Source: Pseudonocardiales bacterium
GTDB lineage: Bacteria; Actinomycetota; Actinomycetes; Mycobacteriales; Pseudonocardiaceae
Direction of reading: 5' to 3'
Assembly (NCBI GenBank): GCA_019244165.1
Contig: JAFATA010000020.1
Span: 62,001 to 126,000 of the forward strand
Length of the DNA: 64,000 bases
A model generated the notes under the pieces. That model searched no databases and was not told the DNA's origin. It saw only the letters and a list, made by a program, of their open reading frames with translations. The translations under genes and the position numbers were made by a program. Below are positions 1 through 7,914 of the stretch, one piece after another. Numbering within the stretch: the first letter of the stretch is position 1; every line of letters begins with the position of its first letter.

Positions 1-189
1 GGACGCGTCCTTCGGGACTGGGTGAAGGTGGTAACCGGTGAGGAGGCAACCCTCCCACCCGAGTGATTCGTCAGACCTCAGCGGTGGATTGTGAGCCCTC
101 CAGCGCTTGATCTCGATCTCCTCGACCACGGATGCCTGCCGCGCGCCTTCCTGCTTGTCGCTGCCGGATAACCGCTCGAACCATCCCAT
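1..189 (-). CDS. Hypothetical protein, 3' end cut by window edge
   Basis: This minus-strand reading frame starts at an ATG (position 189) and stays open for 63 codons to the window edge. The start is backed by a purine-rich AAGGGGG Shine-Dalgarno about 7 bases upstream on the minus strand. The N-terminus reads MGWFERLSG and is followed by a hydrophilic, acidic/basic stretch (VVEEIEIKRW). No family is recognised, and the C-terminus lies outside the window. The ORF-track call at 78..296 is in a different frame with no ribosome-binding site and was not used. Confidence 0.5.
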   Translation of the reverse strand, partial: MGWFERLSGSDKQEGARQASVVEEIEIKRWRAHNPPLRSDESLGWEGCLLTGYHLHPVPKDAS

Positions 190-652
190 TTGTGTGCCCC
201 CTTGTCTTTAGCGCGACACCGCAGTGCGCTCATCGGCTGCTTTTGCCGCCTACTATCTAGGATGTCAGACGTCCAGAGGTCGGGAATCATCTCCACGGAT
301 CATTGTTCGCGTACCTTAGGTGATGTAGCCCTGGGGGTTTCTACATCTGGGGATAACTTGTGACAAACCCGCTAAGTGAACAAGATGCCGCCGTCTGTCA
401 TGACGGTCGCGGTCGTTTCCGTTGCAAGTCATCCTCAAGATGTAGAATCTTCCCAGAGCCACCTCGTCTGATGCAGCGAGACTGCATCAGACGAGGCAGA
501 GGGGAGATGGCCCGTGGGAGCGGCTGATCTGGGGAACAACGCCACCACCTGCCGGTGCCGATCACCGGGGTTCCGGAGGTAGTGGATGCTCACCACGACG
601 CTCAAGCACTAAGCTTGGTAGCGCCGTCACGGCCGTCGTGGAGGTGAAACGG
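190..652. other. Intergenic region between divergent genes, with inverted repeats
   Basis: No convincing gene is present. The region separates the leftward partial gene from the rightward membrane-protein gene, so it should hold two divergent promoters. It contains an inverted pair gatgtag (322-328) / ctacatc (341-347), a related agatgtag copy near 438, and the long perfect hairpin listed separately. Base composition is lower in GC than in the flanking genes. Confidence 0.6.
462..496. repeat. Perfect 15-bp hairpin in a divergent intergenic region
   Basis: The arms cctcgtctgatgcag (462-476) and ctgcatcagacgagg (482-496) are perfect complements around the 5-nt loop cgaga. There is no T-tract. 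Actinobacterial terminators often lack one, but here both neighbours point away, so the hairpin terminates neither. It may end an unannotated transcript or act as a protein-binding palindrome. Confidence 0.7.
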
Positions 653-1057
653 ATGACACGCCAGGCTCGACTGGGCAACCTGGGTCTGGGCAGCGTGGGT
701 CTGGCGACCGGACGGGTCGCTATCGGCGTTGTCGCGCTGCTGCGGCCAGCGCTGGTGGCGCGGCCGTGGGTGGGGGGCGCTCAGGCTTCGGCGCCGGCTG
801 GGGTTGTGCTGGGCCGAGCACTGGGTGGCCGGGACCTGGCCCTGGGTGCTGGTGCGCTGCTCGCGGCTTGGTGCGGGGACGAGCGGGCGTTGCGGGCCTG
901 GACCCTCGCCGGGGCGTTCTGTGACGGTGTCGATGCAGTTGCGACCGCCGCGTCGTGGCGCGACCTGCCCGCGTTGGGGCGGCTCGCCGTCGCGGGCGCC
1001 GCTACTGCGGGTGCTGTGCTGGGCGGATCAACAGTGTTGCGCGCCGCCCGCAGGTGA
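653..1057 (+). CDS. Small membrane protein (DUF4267-like, tentative)
   Basis: 134 residues from the ATG at 653, chosen because GGAGG lies 8 bases upstream. The upstream GTG at 638 would bury that ribosome-binding site inside the gene. The sequence is rich in Gly, Ala, Val and Leu with about four hydrophobic stretches separated by short polar loops (for example GRALGGRDLALGAG), which suggests a small integral membrane protein. A resemblance to DUF4267-type membrane proteins is only an impression. Its stop overlaps the GTG start of the next gene (GTGA), so the two are probably translationally coupled. Confidence 0.65.
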   Translation: MTRQARLGNLGLGSVGLATGRVAIGVVALLRPALVARPWVGGAQASAPAGVVLGRALGGRDLALGAGALLAAWCGDERALRAWTLAGAFCDGVDAVATAASWRDLPALGRLAVAGAATAGAVLGGSTVLRAARR

Positions 1058-1677
1058 CTGGCGGTGGCCTTCGCTTCGACGGCTGGATCGCCGGGGTAGG
1101 CACCGCCGCCGGCCTGCGGGTGATCGTTGGCCACTGGGTGTCGTCGCCGCTGGGGCCGTTCACCGACCTCATGGTGGAACAGCCTGACGGTCACCGGATG
1201 CTGCTGGCCCCCACGCCGACGGTCGCCAGGTTCGTCGCGGAGACCTACCGGTTCGATGAGGTGCGCACGGTTGGCCTCAGCGCCGTGGTGCACGGTCGAC
1301 GGTGGCAGATCGCGGCACCACCGGTCGAGGTCACGTTGGAACTCGGCGCCCGACCCCTGCTGGGGTGGCTCCTGCGGACCGTGCCGCGCCGGGTAGCGAC
1401 CAGCCCGCGCTGGATCGCCGCAGTCGACTTCCTCGCGCGCCGGGTGCTGCCGGGCGTGCGCACCCGCGGCAGCGCCGGAGGGGGACGCGAGGAACTCTAC
1501 GCGGCGCTCGATCTGCACCGGATCGCCGGTGCGCGGGTGGTCTGGGGCGGTGTTGACCAAGGCGGGCTTGCCCCGGTCACGCCGCCGGTGCGGTTCGGGT
1601 TCGGATCGACGCCGCCGACGCCCGCACTGGTGCGCGTGATCACCCTGATCCGGCCGGACTGTCACTGCGGCCGGTAA
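1054..1677 (+). CDS. Conserved hypothetical protein
   Basis: 207 residues from a GTG that overlaps the previous stop (GTGA). The ORF track extends upstream to 955, but that part is a shadow of the preceding gene. The protein is soluble. It has an N-terminal GLRFDGWIAGVGT segment, a GHW-SPLGPFTDLMVEQ motif and a C-terminal VRFGFGSTPPTPALVRVITL segment, and such conservation-like blocks suggest an actinobacterial family of unknown function. It ends near a CHCGR tail. No catalytic motif can be assigned. Coupling to the upstream membrane protein suggests a shared process. Confidence 0.65.
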   Translation: MTGGGLRFDGWIAGVGTAAGLRVIVGHWVSSPLGPFTDLMVEQPDGHRMLLAPTPTVARFVAETYRFDEVRTVGLSAVVHGRRWQIAAPPVEVTLELGARPLLGWLLRTVPRRVATSPRWIAAVDFLARRVLPGVRTRGSAGGGREELYAALDLHRIAGARVVWGGVDQGGLAPVTPPVRFGFGSTPPTPALVRVITLIRPDCHCGR

Positions 1678-1729
1678 CCGTGCGTGTCGGTGCCGGAGCA
1701 GGGGAGGGGACACTAGGTAGGGTGGCCCT

Positions 1730-2653
1730 GTGCGGTGGGAAGCGGTGCCCGCGCCGGGGCCTGTGGTGCCAGTCACCGGGCAGGCCGCATTGGCCCGGCT
1801 GATCGAGGACGGCGTGACCTGGGGCGACTCATCTGTCTGGCTCCCGCGACTGCCGTCAGGAAGTGTCAGTTTGTTCTTCACGTCGCCGCCCTACGCCGAC
1901 GCCCGGGCGTACTCCCGGATCCACCCCGACCGCTACGTCGAGTGGTTCCTCCCGTTCGCGCGAGCAATGTATGCGGCAACCTGCGAGTCCGGCTCGCTTG
2001 TGCTGAACATCAAAAACCGGGTCGCCAAGAGTGGCTCGCTCAAAGGTCAGCGTCATCCCTATGTTTACCAACTGGTCATCGCGTTGCAGAACATGGGCTG
2101 GTGGTGGCTGGAAACCTATATCTGGGCCAAGCCTAACGCGGTACCGGGTCGGTTCGGGCCCCGTACCAAGGACGCCTACGAGTACGTCTATCATTTCGCC
2201 CGGGGCCCGAAGCCGTACTTTGACTTGGACGCAGTCCGGGTTCCCTATAAGACCAGCACGACCGAAATCGACCGTCGCAGGTTGGACGCCAACGGCCGGC
2301 GGAACACGGCGGCAGGATTCGGCCGTGACCGCACCACGACCTACTGCCATGGCGGTGCCGACCCGGGGAATGTGGTCAGCGTGCCCCAGACCTATAACCA
2401 GCACTACGGGGTCGCGCACACCGCCGCGATGCCCGAGGGCCTCGCGGCCTTCTTCATCAGCGCCACCTGCCCCCCGGGCGGTATCGTCATCGATCCTTTC
2501 GCTGGCAGCGGCACCACGGTCGTCGTCGCACGCCGGTCCGGCCGCCGCGCCGGTGGCCTGGAACTGCACCGGAGCTTTGCCGCCGAGGCACAGCGCCGCC
2601 TCGCGACCGACCAGGCCGACGACATTCCCGGATCGCTCGTGAATGCCAGCTGA
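1730..2653 (+). CDS. Orphan site-specific DNA methyltransferase (beta class)
   Basis: A 307-residue SAM-dependent DNA methyltransferase of the N4-cytosine/N6-adenine family (Pfam N6_N4_Mtase type). Catalytic motif IV is TSPPY at residues 51-55 and SAM-binding motif I is DPFAGSGTT at about 255-263. The catalytic-before-SAM order is that of the beta class. An SPPY tetrad is common in N4-cytosine enzymes but also occurs in adenine enzymes, so the target base is not decided. No restriction endonuclease or specificity subunit lies next to it, so it is an orphan, possibly regulatory or anti-restriction. The GTG start is used. Its end overlaps the proline dehydrogenase gene by 11 bp. Confidence 0.88.
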   Translation: MRWEAVPAPGPVVPVTGQAALARLIEDGVTWGDSSVWLPRLPSGSVSLFFTSPPYADARAYSRIHPDRYVEWFLPFARAMYAATCESGSLVLNIKNRVAKSGSLKGQRHPYVYQLVIALQNMGWWWLETYIWAKPNAVPGRFGPRTKDAYEYVYHFARGPKPYFDLDAVRVPYKTSTTEIDRRRLDANGRRNTAAGFGRDRTTTYCHGGADPGNVVSVPQTYNQHYGVAHTAAMPEGLAAFFISATCPPGGIVIDPFAGSGTTVVVARRSGRRAGGLELHRSFAAEAQRRLATDQADDIPGSLVNAS

Positions 2654-3614
2654 GTTGCCCAGCCCGCGTGAGGTGATCCGAGGCGTGCCTGCTGTGCTGC
2701 GTTCGCTGGTTCTGGGGGCTGCCGGCAATCCGGCAGTACGCAGGCTCGTCGCTACCGTCCCGGTCAGCCGCTATCTGGTCAGCCGCTTCGTGGCGGGGGT
2801 GAGCACCGAGCAGGCGGTGGCTGTTGCCACCGCCCTGGTAGCCGACGGTCTCGCGGTGACCCTGGACCACCTGGGGGAGGACGTCACCGGCGAGGACGAC
2901 GCGGAATCCGCCGTGCAGGCCTACCTCGAACTGCTGGCGTGCTTGAGCGCCAGGGGCCTGACCGGCCAGAGCGAGGTCAGCGTGAAGCTGTCCGCGGTGG
3001 GCCAGCGGCTGAACGAGGTGCTGGCACTGCGCAACGCCTCCCGGATCTGCGCCGCCGCCGAGCAGGCCGGCACCACCGTCACCCTAGACGCCGAAGATCA
3101 CACCCTGACCGACTCCACCCTGCTGATACACGCCGAGCTACGCCGCCACTGGCCAACGACCGGAGCGGTGCTTCAGGCCTACCTGCACCGCACGCTGGAG
3201 GATTGCCGGACGCTGGCGGCGGCAGGCGCCAGGGTCCGACTGTGCAAGGGTGCCTACGCCGAACCGCCCGAACTCGCATTCCGGACCTCTCATGAGGTTG
3301 CCCGCAGCTTTGTGCGTTGCGCCAACGTCCTGCTCGCCGGCCCGGGCTATCCCATGTTCGCCACCCACGATCCACGACTGATCGACATCGTGGGGGAGCG
3401 GGCCCGCTGGTACGGGCGCCCCCCGGACAGTTTCGAGTATCAGATGCTCTACGGGGTACGTCCCGCCGAGCAGCGACGGCTGGTCGCGGCCGGCGACACC
3501 GTCCGGGTGTACCTGCCCTACGGCTCGGATTGGTACTCCTACCTCACCCGGCGGCTCGCCGAGCGACCCGGCAACCTCGCCTTCTTCCTCCGCGCTGTGG
3601 TGACCGGCGGCTGA
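2643..3614 (+). CDS. Proline dehydrogenase
   Basis: 323 residues, the usual size of the monofunctional FAD-dependent proline dehydrogenase that oxidises proline to pyrroline-5-carboxylate. Family features are VSVKLSAVGQ, TLDAEDH, the VRLCKGAY flavin-site segment, FATHDPRLI, and the substrate-binding C-terminal helix with YLPYGSDWYSYLTRRLAERPGN. It is a (beta/alpha)8 barrel. The ATG start lies inside the end of the methyltransferase gene. proC follows about 30 bp downstream, so proline degradation and synthesis genes share a likely operon. The P5C dehydrogenase partner is not in the window. Confidence 0.92.
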   Translation: MPAELPSPREVIRGVPAVLRSLVLGAAGNPAVRRLVATVPVSRYLVSRFVAGVSTEQAVAVATALVADGLAVTLDHLGEDVTGEDDAESAVQAYLELLACLSARGLTGQSEVSVKLSAVGQRLNEVLALRNASRICAAAEQAGTTVTLDAEDHTLTDSTLLIHAELRRHWPTTGAVLQAYLHRTLEDCRTLAAAGARVRLCKGAYAEPPELAFRTSHEVARSFVRCANVLLAGPGYPMFATHDPRLIDIVGERARWYGRPPDSFEYQMLYGVRPAEQRRLVAAGDTVRVYLPYGSDWYSYLTRRLAERPGNLAFFLRAVVTGG

Positions 3615-3647
3615 GTACCGGGGAGACTGGTGTGGCACCCTGCCGTC

Positions 3648-4457
3648 ATGACTGTGATCGCCGTTCTGGGCGCCGGCAAGATCGGCGAGGCCTTGTTATC
3701 CGGGCTGCTGAACTCCGGTCGCAGCCGGGATGACCTGATGTTCACCGAGCGCTACCCCGACCGGGCTGCCCACCTGGAGCAGACCTACCGGGTGCGCGCG
3801 GTCGATACCGCCACCGCAGCGGGTAAGGCCGAGGTCCTGGTCGTCGCGGTGAAGCCGCAGGATATCGACCCGCTGTTGACGGAGCTCGCCGAGCTGATCG
3901 GCTCGAACACCCTGATCGTGAGCTTGTGCGCCGGGCTGCCCATCGCGCTCTACGAGCGTCGGCTGCCTGACGGCGTACCGGTCGTGCGCGTGATGCCCAA
4001 CACTCCGATGCTGGTCGGCGAGGCAATGAGCGCGATATCCGCCGGGGCCTTCGCCACCGAGGCGCACTTGGAGCTGACCGAGGAGCTGCTCGGCAGCGTG
4101 GGCAAGGTGGTCCGGGTTCCAGAAAGTCAGCAAGACGCCGTCACCGCGCTGTCCGGGTCCGGCCCCGCCTACTTTTTCTACCTGGTCGAGGCGATGATCG
4201 ACGCCGGGATCATGCTCGGGTTGCCCCGCCCGACGGTGACGGAACTGATCACCCAATCCGCGGTGGGCGCGGCCCGGATGCTGCGCGACACCGGGGACCA
4301 TCCGGTGCTGCTGCGGGAGGCGGTGACCTCCCCCGGGGGCACGACGATCATGGCGATCCGGGAGCTGGAGCGGCACGGGGTGCGCGCGGCTGTCCTGGCG
4401 GCCATCGAGGCGGCCTGGGAGCGGTCGGTCGAACTCGGGACCACCCACCACAACTGA
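3648..4457 (+). CDS. proC: Pyrroline-5-carboxylate reductase
   Basis: ProC catalyses the last step of proline synthesis, NADPH-dependent reduction of P5C. The N-terminal Rossmann motif VLGAGKIGEALLSGLL starts 6 residues after the ATG. AVKPQDIDPLL, VRVMPNTP and the C-terminal signature ALSGSGPAYFFYLVEAM with TSPGGTTIMAI are all present. The ATG at 3648 gives 269 residues, the normal length. The track start GTG 3630 has a GGGGAG only 4 bases upstream and would add six residues. The neighbouring small HTH gene and bS22 peptide repeat the order seen in mycobacteria (Rv0500, Rv0500A, Rv0500B). Confidence 0.95.
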   Translation: MTVIAVLGAGKIGEALLSGLLNSGRSRDDLMFTERYPDRAAHLEQTYRVRAVDTATAAGKAEVLVVAVKPQDIDPLLTELAELIGSNTLIVSLCAGLPIALYERRLPDGVPVVRVMPNTPMLVGEAMSAISAGAFATEAHLELTEELLGSVGKVVRVPESQQDAVTALSGSGPAYFFYLVEAMIDAGIMLGLPRPTVTELITQSAVGAARMLRDTGDHPVLLREAVTSPGGTTIMAIRELERHGVRAAVLAAIEAAWERSVELGTTHHN

Positions 4458-4584
4458 TGCCAACAACAACCGATAGGAGTCGCACGGCCACCACCAGTCC
4501 CGCTACCCTCAGCAGAACAGTTGCGTCACGGACCGCGGGTGGGGAAGCCCAGCGGCGCGCGACGTGGTGAGGACGCGATGACCC

Positions 4585-4791
4585 ATGCGGATGGACGAGC
4601 AAGCCGGGCCTGCCAAGGTGCAGTTCCTCACGGTCGCCGAGGTAGCTGCGATGATGCGAGTATCCAAGATGACAGTCTACCGGTTGGTACATGCGGGCGA
4701 GCTACCCGCGGTGCGCGTGGGGCGCTCCTTCCGGGTTCCGGAGGTAGCGGTAAACGGTTACCTGGAGAACTCCTACTTCGACGCGGGATGA
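4585..4791 (+). CDS. Excisionase-type helix-turn-helix DNA-binding protein (Rv0500A-like)
   Basis: A 68-residue single-domain protein of the MerR/excisionase winged-helix type. FLTVAEVAAMMRVSKMTVYR is the recognition helix-turn-helix, and LPAVRVGRSFRVPEVAVNGYLE forms the wing. It is the same size class as BldC, and a true BldC paralogue lies at about 31.8 kb. Position between proC and the bS22 gene matches Rv0500A of M. tuberculosis. Targets are unknown. The ORF begins MRMDEQ; an internal ATG six bases on is possible. Probably a nucleoid-associated or global small regulator. Confidence 0.88.
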   Translation: MRMDEQAGPAKVQFLTVAEVAAMMRVSKMTVYRLVHAGELPAVRVGRSFRVPEVAVNGYLENSYFDAG

Positions 4792-4901
4792 GGGCCGGGT
4801 CGGGTGCTGGTCGCGGATTCGATCAGGGCTAAGCTGGGCGGCCATGCGCGCCCGCAGCTGGGCGCTTCGCAGTACGTCCACGACCAGCGAGGAGGCCGAG
4901 C

Positions 4902-5003
4902 ATGGGCTCGGTGATCAAAAAGCGCCGCAAGCGCATGTCGAAGAAGAAGCACCGTAAGTTGCTGCGCAAGACGCGGGTGCAACGCCGCAAGCTGAAGAAG
5001 TAA
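4902..5003 (+). CDS. bS22-type 33-residue ribosome-associated basic peptide (AURKAIP1/COX24 domain)
   Basis: An extremely basic 33-residue peptide ([19 protein letters not shown]...), absent from the ORF track because of size. It has a strong GAGGAGG ribosome-binding site just upstream. It matches the actinobacterial AURKAIP1/COX24-domain peptide known as Rv0500B in M. tuberculosis. Mycobacterial ribosome structures placed this protein on the 30S subunit as bS22. Synteny with proC and the HTH gene on the left and the epimerase on the right supports the call. Confidence 0.93.
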   Translation: MGSVIKKRRKRMSKKKHRKLLRKTRVQRRKLKK

Positions 5004-5046
5004 CGTTGGCACCATTGCCCCAAATGGTGCGGACGCAGGAAGAGTT

Positions 5047-6033
5047 ATGCCGTCGTCCACGGTCCTTGTCACCGGGGCCAGCCGCTTCCCCGGTGGTCAG
5101 CTGGTGGCCCGGCTCGCGGCTGATTCCACGATCGACCGCATTCTTGCGGTGGACACGGTGCCGCCGCGTCGCGACCTGTTGCGACGGATGGGACGCGCCG
5201 AGTTTGTCCGTGTTGATCTGCGCAACCCGTTGATCGCCAAGGTGATCTCTACGGCCAAGGTCGACACCGTGGTGCATGCCGTGCTGAGTGACTACCCGCG
5301 TGATTCTGGGGAGCACCCCGTCATCGGCACCATGCAGCTCCTCGCGGCCTGCCAGAAGTCGATGGCGGTAACCCGGCTGGTCGTGACGTCCACTGGTGCG
5401 GTGTATGGGGCAAGCGCCCTGGCTCAGGCGGTGTTTACTGAGCGTGACGAGCCGAAGGGGGTCCCGGCCTCGGGGTACGTCAAGGACGCGGTGGAGCTCG
5501 AGGGTTATGTCCGTGCTTTCGCTCGGCGGCGCGAGGACGTGGACGTCACGGTGCTGCGCTTCACCGACATCCTTGGGCCACGCATCGACACCGTCCTGAG
5601 CAGGTACTTCTCGCTCCCCGTGGTGCCCACTGTGCTGGGTTATGACGGTCGGATGCAGCTGGTGCACGAGCAGGACGCACTGGCAGTGTTGGAGCGAGCT
5701 ACCCGGGAGCGGCTACCGGGGGTTTTCAATGTCGGTGGCGACGGGGTGCTGCTGGTTTCTCAGGCGATTCGACGGATGGGTCGGATCGCCATCCCGCTGC
5801 CTAGACCGGTTGCGGCCACCCTGGGGCGGCTGCTGTGCAGCGCCCAGCTCGCTGACTATTCCCTGGAACACATCCAATTCCTCAGCTTCGGCCGCGTGCT
5901 CGACACGACCCGGTTGCGCACCGAATTTTGCTTCGTGCCCCGGTGGACCACCGCCCAGGCTTTCGACGACTACGCGCGTGGCCGAGCGCTGGCGCAGCGA
6001 TGCCTGCCTGGGTTCGCCACCGGGTCCCGGTAA
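5047..6033 (+). CDS. NAD-dependent epimerase/dehydratase family protein
   Basis: 328 residues of the extended short-chain dehydrogenase fold. The dinucleotide-binding motif is unusual: VLVTGASRFPGGQLV replaces the classic TGxxGxxG. The Ser-Tyr-Lys region reads TSTGAVYGA and SGYVKDAVELEGYV, so the YxxxK pair (Y..K) is kept. Its place after bS22 and before the acyltransferase is that of Rv0501 (galE2/galE3) in mycobacteria, where substrate is unproven. The ATG follows a GGAAGAG ribosome-binding site. The acyltransferase starts 4 bp after the stop, so the two are co-transcribed. Confidence 0.85.
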   Translation: MPSSTVLVTGASRFPGGQLVARLAADSTIDRILAVDTVPPRRDLLRRMGRAEFVRVDLRNPLIAKVISTAKVDTVVHAVLSDYPRDSGEHPVIGTMQLLAACQKSMAVTRLVVTSTGAVYGASALAQAVFTERDEPKGVPASGYVKDAVELEGYVRAFARRREDVDVTVLRFTDILGPRIDTVLSRYFSLPVVPTVLGYDGRMQLVHEQDALAVLERATRERLPGVFNVGGDGVLLVSQAIRRMGRIAIPLPRPVAATLGRLLCSAQLADYSLEHIQFLSFGRVLDTTRLRTEFCFVPRWTTAQAFDDYARGRALAQRCLPGFATGSR

Positions 6034-6036
6034 CCA

Positions 6037-6879
6037 GTGCCCCGGCATCGGGATGTGGCTGACCTGCTGGCGTTCGCGCGCAGGCGGTTGCATGGCGACT
6101 ACCGCGTCGATGAGTTCGGCTTCGACCCAGACCTCACCGACCATGTGCTGCTCCCGCTGATGGCCTCGCTGTACCACTCATGGTTCCGGGTGCAGACGAT
6201 CGGCATTCACCACGTACCTGCTGAGGGCAGCGCTCTGGTGGTCGCCAACCATTCTGGGACGCTGCCGCTGGATGCGCTGATGACCGCGGTGGCGGTGCAC
6301 GAGGCACACCCGGCGGGACGGCATCTGCGCATGCTCGGCGCTGACCTGGTTTTTCGCGCCCCGCTGCTCGGCCCGCTGGCGCGCAAGTCGGGTCAGACCC
6401 TGGCGTGTGTCCCTGACGCCGAGCGGTTGCTCACCTCCGGCGAGCTGGTGGGGGTGTGGCCGGAGGGGTTCAAAGGCATCGGCAAGCTCTACCGTGATCG
6501 GTACAAGTTGCAGCGTTTTGGGCGCGGCGGGTTCGTCTCCGCAGCGTTGCGCACCCAAGCGAGGATCATCCCCTGCGCCATCGTGGGGGCGGAGGAGATC
6601 TACCCGATGATCGGCGAGGCGACGCCGCTGGCTCGGTTGCTCAGGATCCCGTATTTCCCGGTGACGCCGTTCTTCCCGCTGCTAGGGCCGCTAGGGATGA
6701 TCCCCCTGCCGTCCAAGTGGTACATCGAGTTCGGCGAGCCGGTCCGAACCGACGCCTACGAGCCGGGTTCCGCCGAAGATCCGATGTTGGTCATCGCTCT
6801 CACCGACCAGATCCGTGAGACCATCCAGCAGACGCTTGACCGGCTCCTCACCCAGCGCGGTAACCCCTTCCTCGGCTGA
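6037..6879 (+). CDS. Lysophospholipid-type acyltransferase
   Basis: 280 residues of the PlsC/LPLAT superfamily. The first acyltransferase block is ALVVANHSGTLPLDALM, with the catalytic His. The later block is GVWPEGFKGIGKLY, the PEG motif that binds the acceptor phosphate in the family. Hydrophobic segments near YFPVTPFFPLLGPLG suggest peripheral membrane association. It corresponds in order to Rv0502. Substrate is unknown; glycerolipid or envelope lipid acylation is inferred. GTG start, 4 bp after the epimerase gene. Confidence 0.85.
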   Translation: MPRHRDVADLLAFARRRLHGDYRVDEFGFDPDLTDHVLLPLMASLYHSWFRVQTIGIHHVPAEGSALVVANHSGTLPLDALMTAVAVHEAHPAGRHLRMLGADLVFRAPLLGPLARKSGQTLACVPDAERLLTSGELVGVWPEGFKGIGKLYRDRYKLQRFGRGGFVSAALRTQARIIPCAIVGAEEIYPMIGEATPLARLLRIPYFPVTPFFPLLGPLGMIPLPSKWYIEFGEPVRTDAYEPGSAEDPMLVIALTDQIRETIQQTLDRLLTQRGNPFLG

Positions 6880-6907
6880 GGTGAGGCCACTTGTGGCCGA
6901 ACGCGAA

Positions 6908-7780
6908 TCAGAGGCGGGAGCGACGTTGGTAGGCCCGTCGTGCGGCAACCGCACCCGCTGCCACTCCGACGCCCAGCACCGAAGGCACCCCGATCCTCGC
7001 GGCCTTGCGGCCAGTCCGGAAGTCCCGGATCTCCCAGCCCCGCGCCCGGGCGATCTCCCGAAGGTCAGGATCAGGGTTCACCGCTACTGCGGTGCCTACC
7101 ACGGAGAGCATGGGAACGTCGTTGGCTGAGTCGGAGTAGGCGGTGCAGCGCTGCAAGTCGAGTCCTTCTCGGAGGGCCAGTGCGCGCACCGCCTGCGCCT
7201 TGGCCGCTCCATGCAGAATGTCCCCGACCAGCCGACCAGTGTATACCCCGTCGACGGTCTCCGCCACAGTGCCCAGCGCACCAGTGAGGCCGAGCCGGCG
7301 GGCGATGATCGTGGCCAGCTCCACCGGAGTCGCGGTGACCAGCCACACCCGCTGTCCGGCGTCGAGGTGCGTCTGGACCAGCGCCAGCGTCCCCGACCAG
7401 ATCCGCTCGGCCATCAGCTCGTCGTAGATGTCTTCGCCGAGCTCGACGAACCGCTGGGTAGACATCCCCGTCACGAATGCCAGCATCTGCTTGCGGCCAG
7501 TGTGGATCTTTGCGAGGCTCAGTTCCTTGCCGACTACCCGGAACTTCAGCTGCTGCCAGGCGAAGGACGCGAGCGCTCCGGGGGGGAAGAAGTTCCTCGC
7601 GGCCAGACCTTGAGCGAAGTAGAAGATAGACGCACCCCTCATCAAAGTGTTGTCGACGTCGAAGAAAGCAGCTCCAGTGAGATCTGACACAGTGAGATCC
7701 GACACAGTGAGATCCAGGACGACTTTCTCGTCTCGGGCATCCTGAGGGCACCATCGTGGCGCTGGATCTTGCCCTGACAT
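6908..7780 (-). CDS. HAD-IB family phosphatase (SerB1-like)
   Basis: 290 residues. HAD motif I is [11 protein letters not shown], with the nucleophile and acid/base aspartates. Motif II is VWLVTATP, and motif III with the metal ligands is [12 protein letters not shown]. The C-terminus carries a hydrophobic alanine/valine-rich segment ([17 protein letters not shown]) that may anchor it to the membrane. It matches Rv0505c, annotated serB1, but phosphoserine specificity is not shown. The first 33 residues contain a 15-bp tandem repeat encoding LTVSD three times, so the native start may be a GTG within the repeat just before the DVDNT motif. Confidence 0.85.
   Translation of the reverse strand: MSGQDPAPRWCPQDARDEKVVLDLTVSDLTVSDLTGAAFFDVDNTLMRGASIFYFAQGLAARNFFPPGALASFAWQQLKFRVVGKELSLAKIHTGRKQMLAFVTGMSTQRFVELGEDIYDELMAERIWSGTLALVQTHLDAGQRVWLVTATPVELATIIARRLGLTGALGTVAETVDGVYTGRLVGDILHGAAKAQAVRALALREGLDLQRCTAYSDSANDVPMLSVVGTAVAVNPDPDLREIARARGWEIRDFRTGRKAARIGVPSVLGVGVAAGAVAARRAYQRRSRL
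7676..7720 (-). repeat. 15-bp tandem repeat, three copies, in the HAD gene 5' end
   Basis: Units agtgagatctgacac (7676), agtgagatccgacac (7691) and agtgagatccaggac (7706) differ by one to three bases. In the minus-strand frame each unit adds the five residues LTVSD, so copy number changes keep the frame. Confidence 0.85.
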
Positions 7781-7914
7781 CGGAGCGGTGGCCCTTCCTC
7801 ATCAGCCCCCTGAAGGGGAAGCCGATTCTCAGAGTGCCGTGATGAGTTCTCCTCAGCAACCAAACAGTGAGGATCTACTTGTCGACAAGACGGTGAGCGG
7901 CGTTGAACTGAGAA

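Noticed and set aside
781-1881. 366-codon minus-strand ORF
   Set aside because: Antisense to two plus-strand genes with coupled starts; no start signal or motif.
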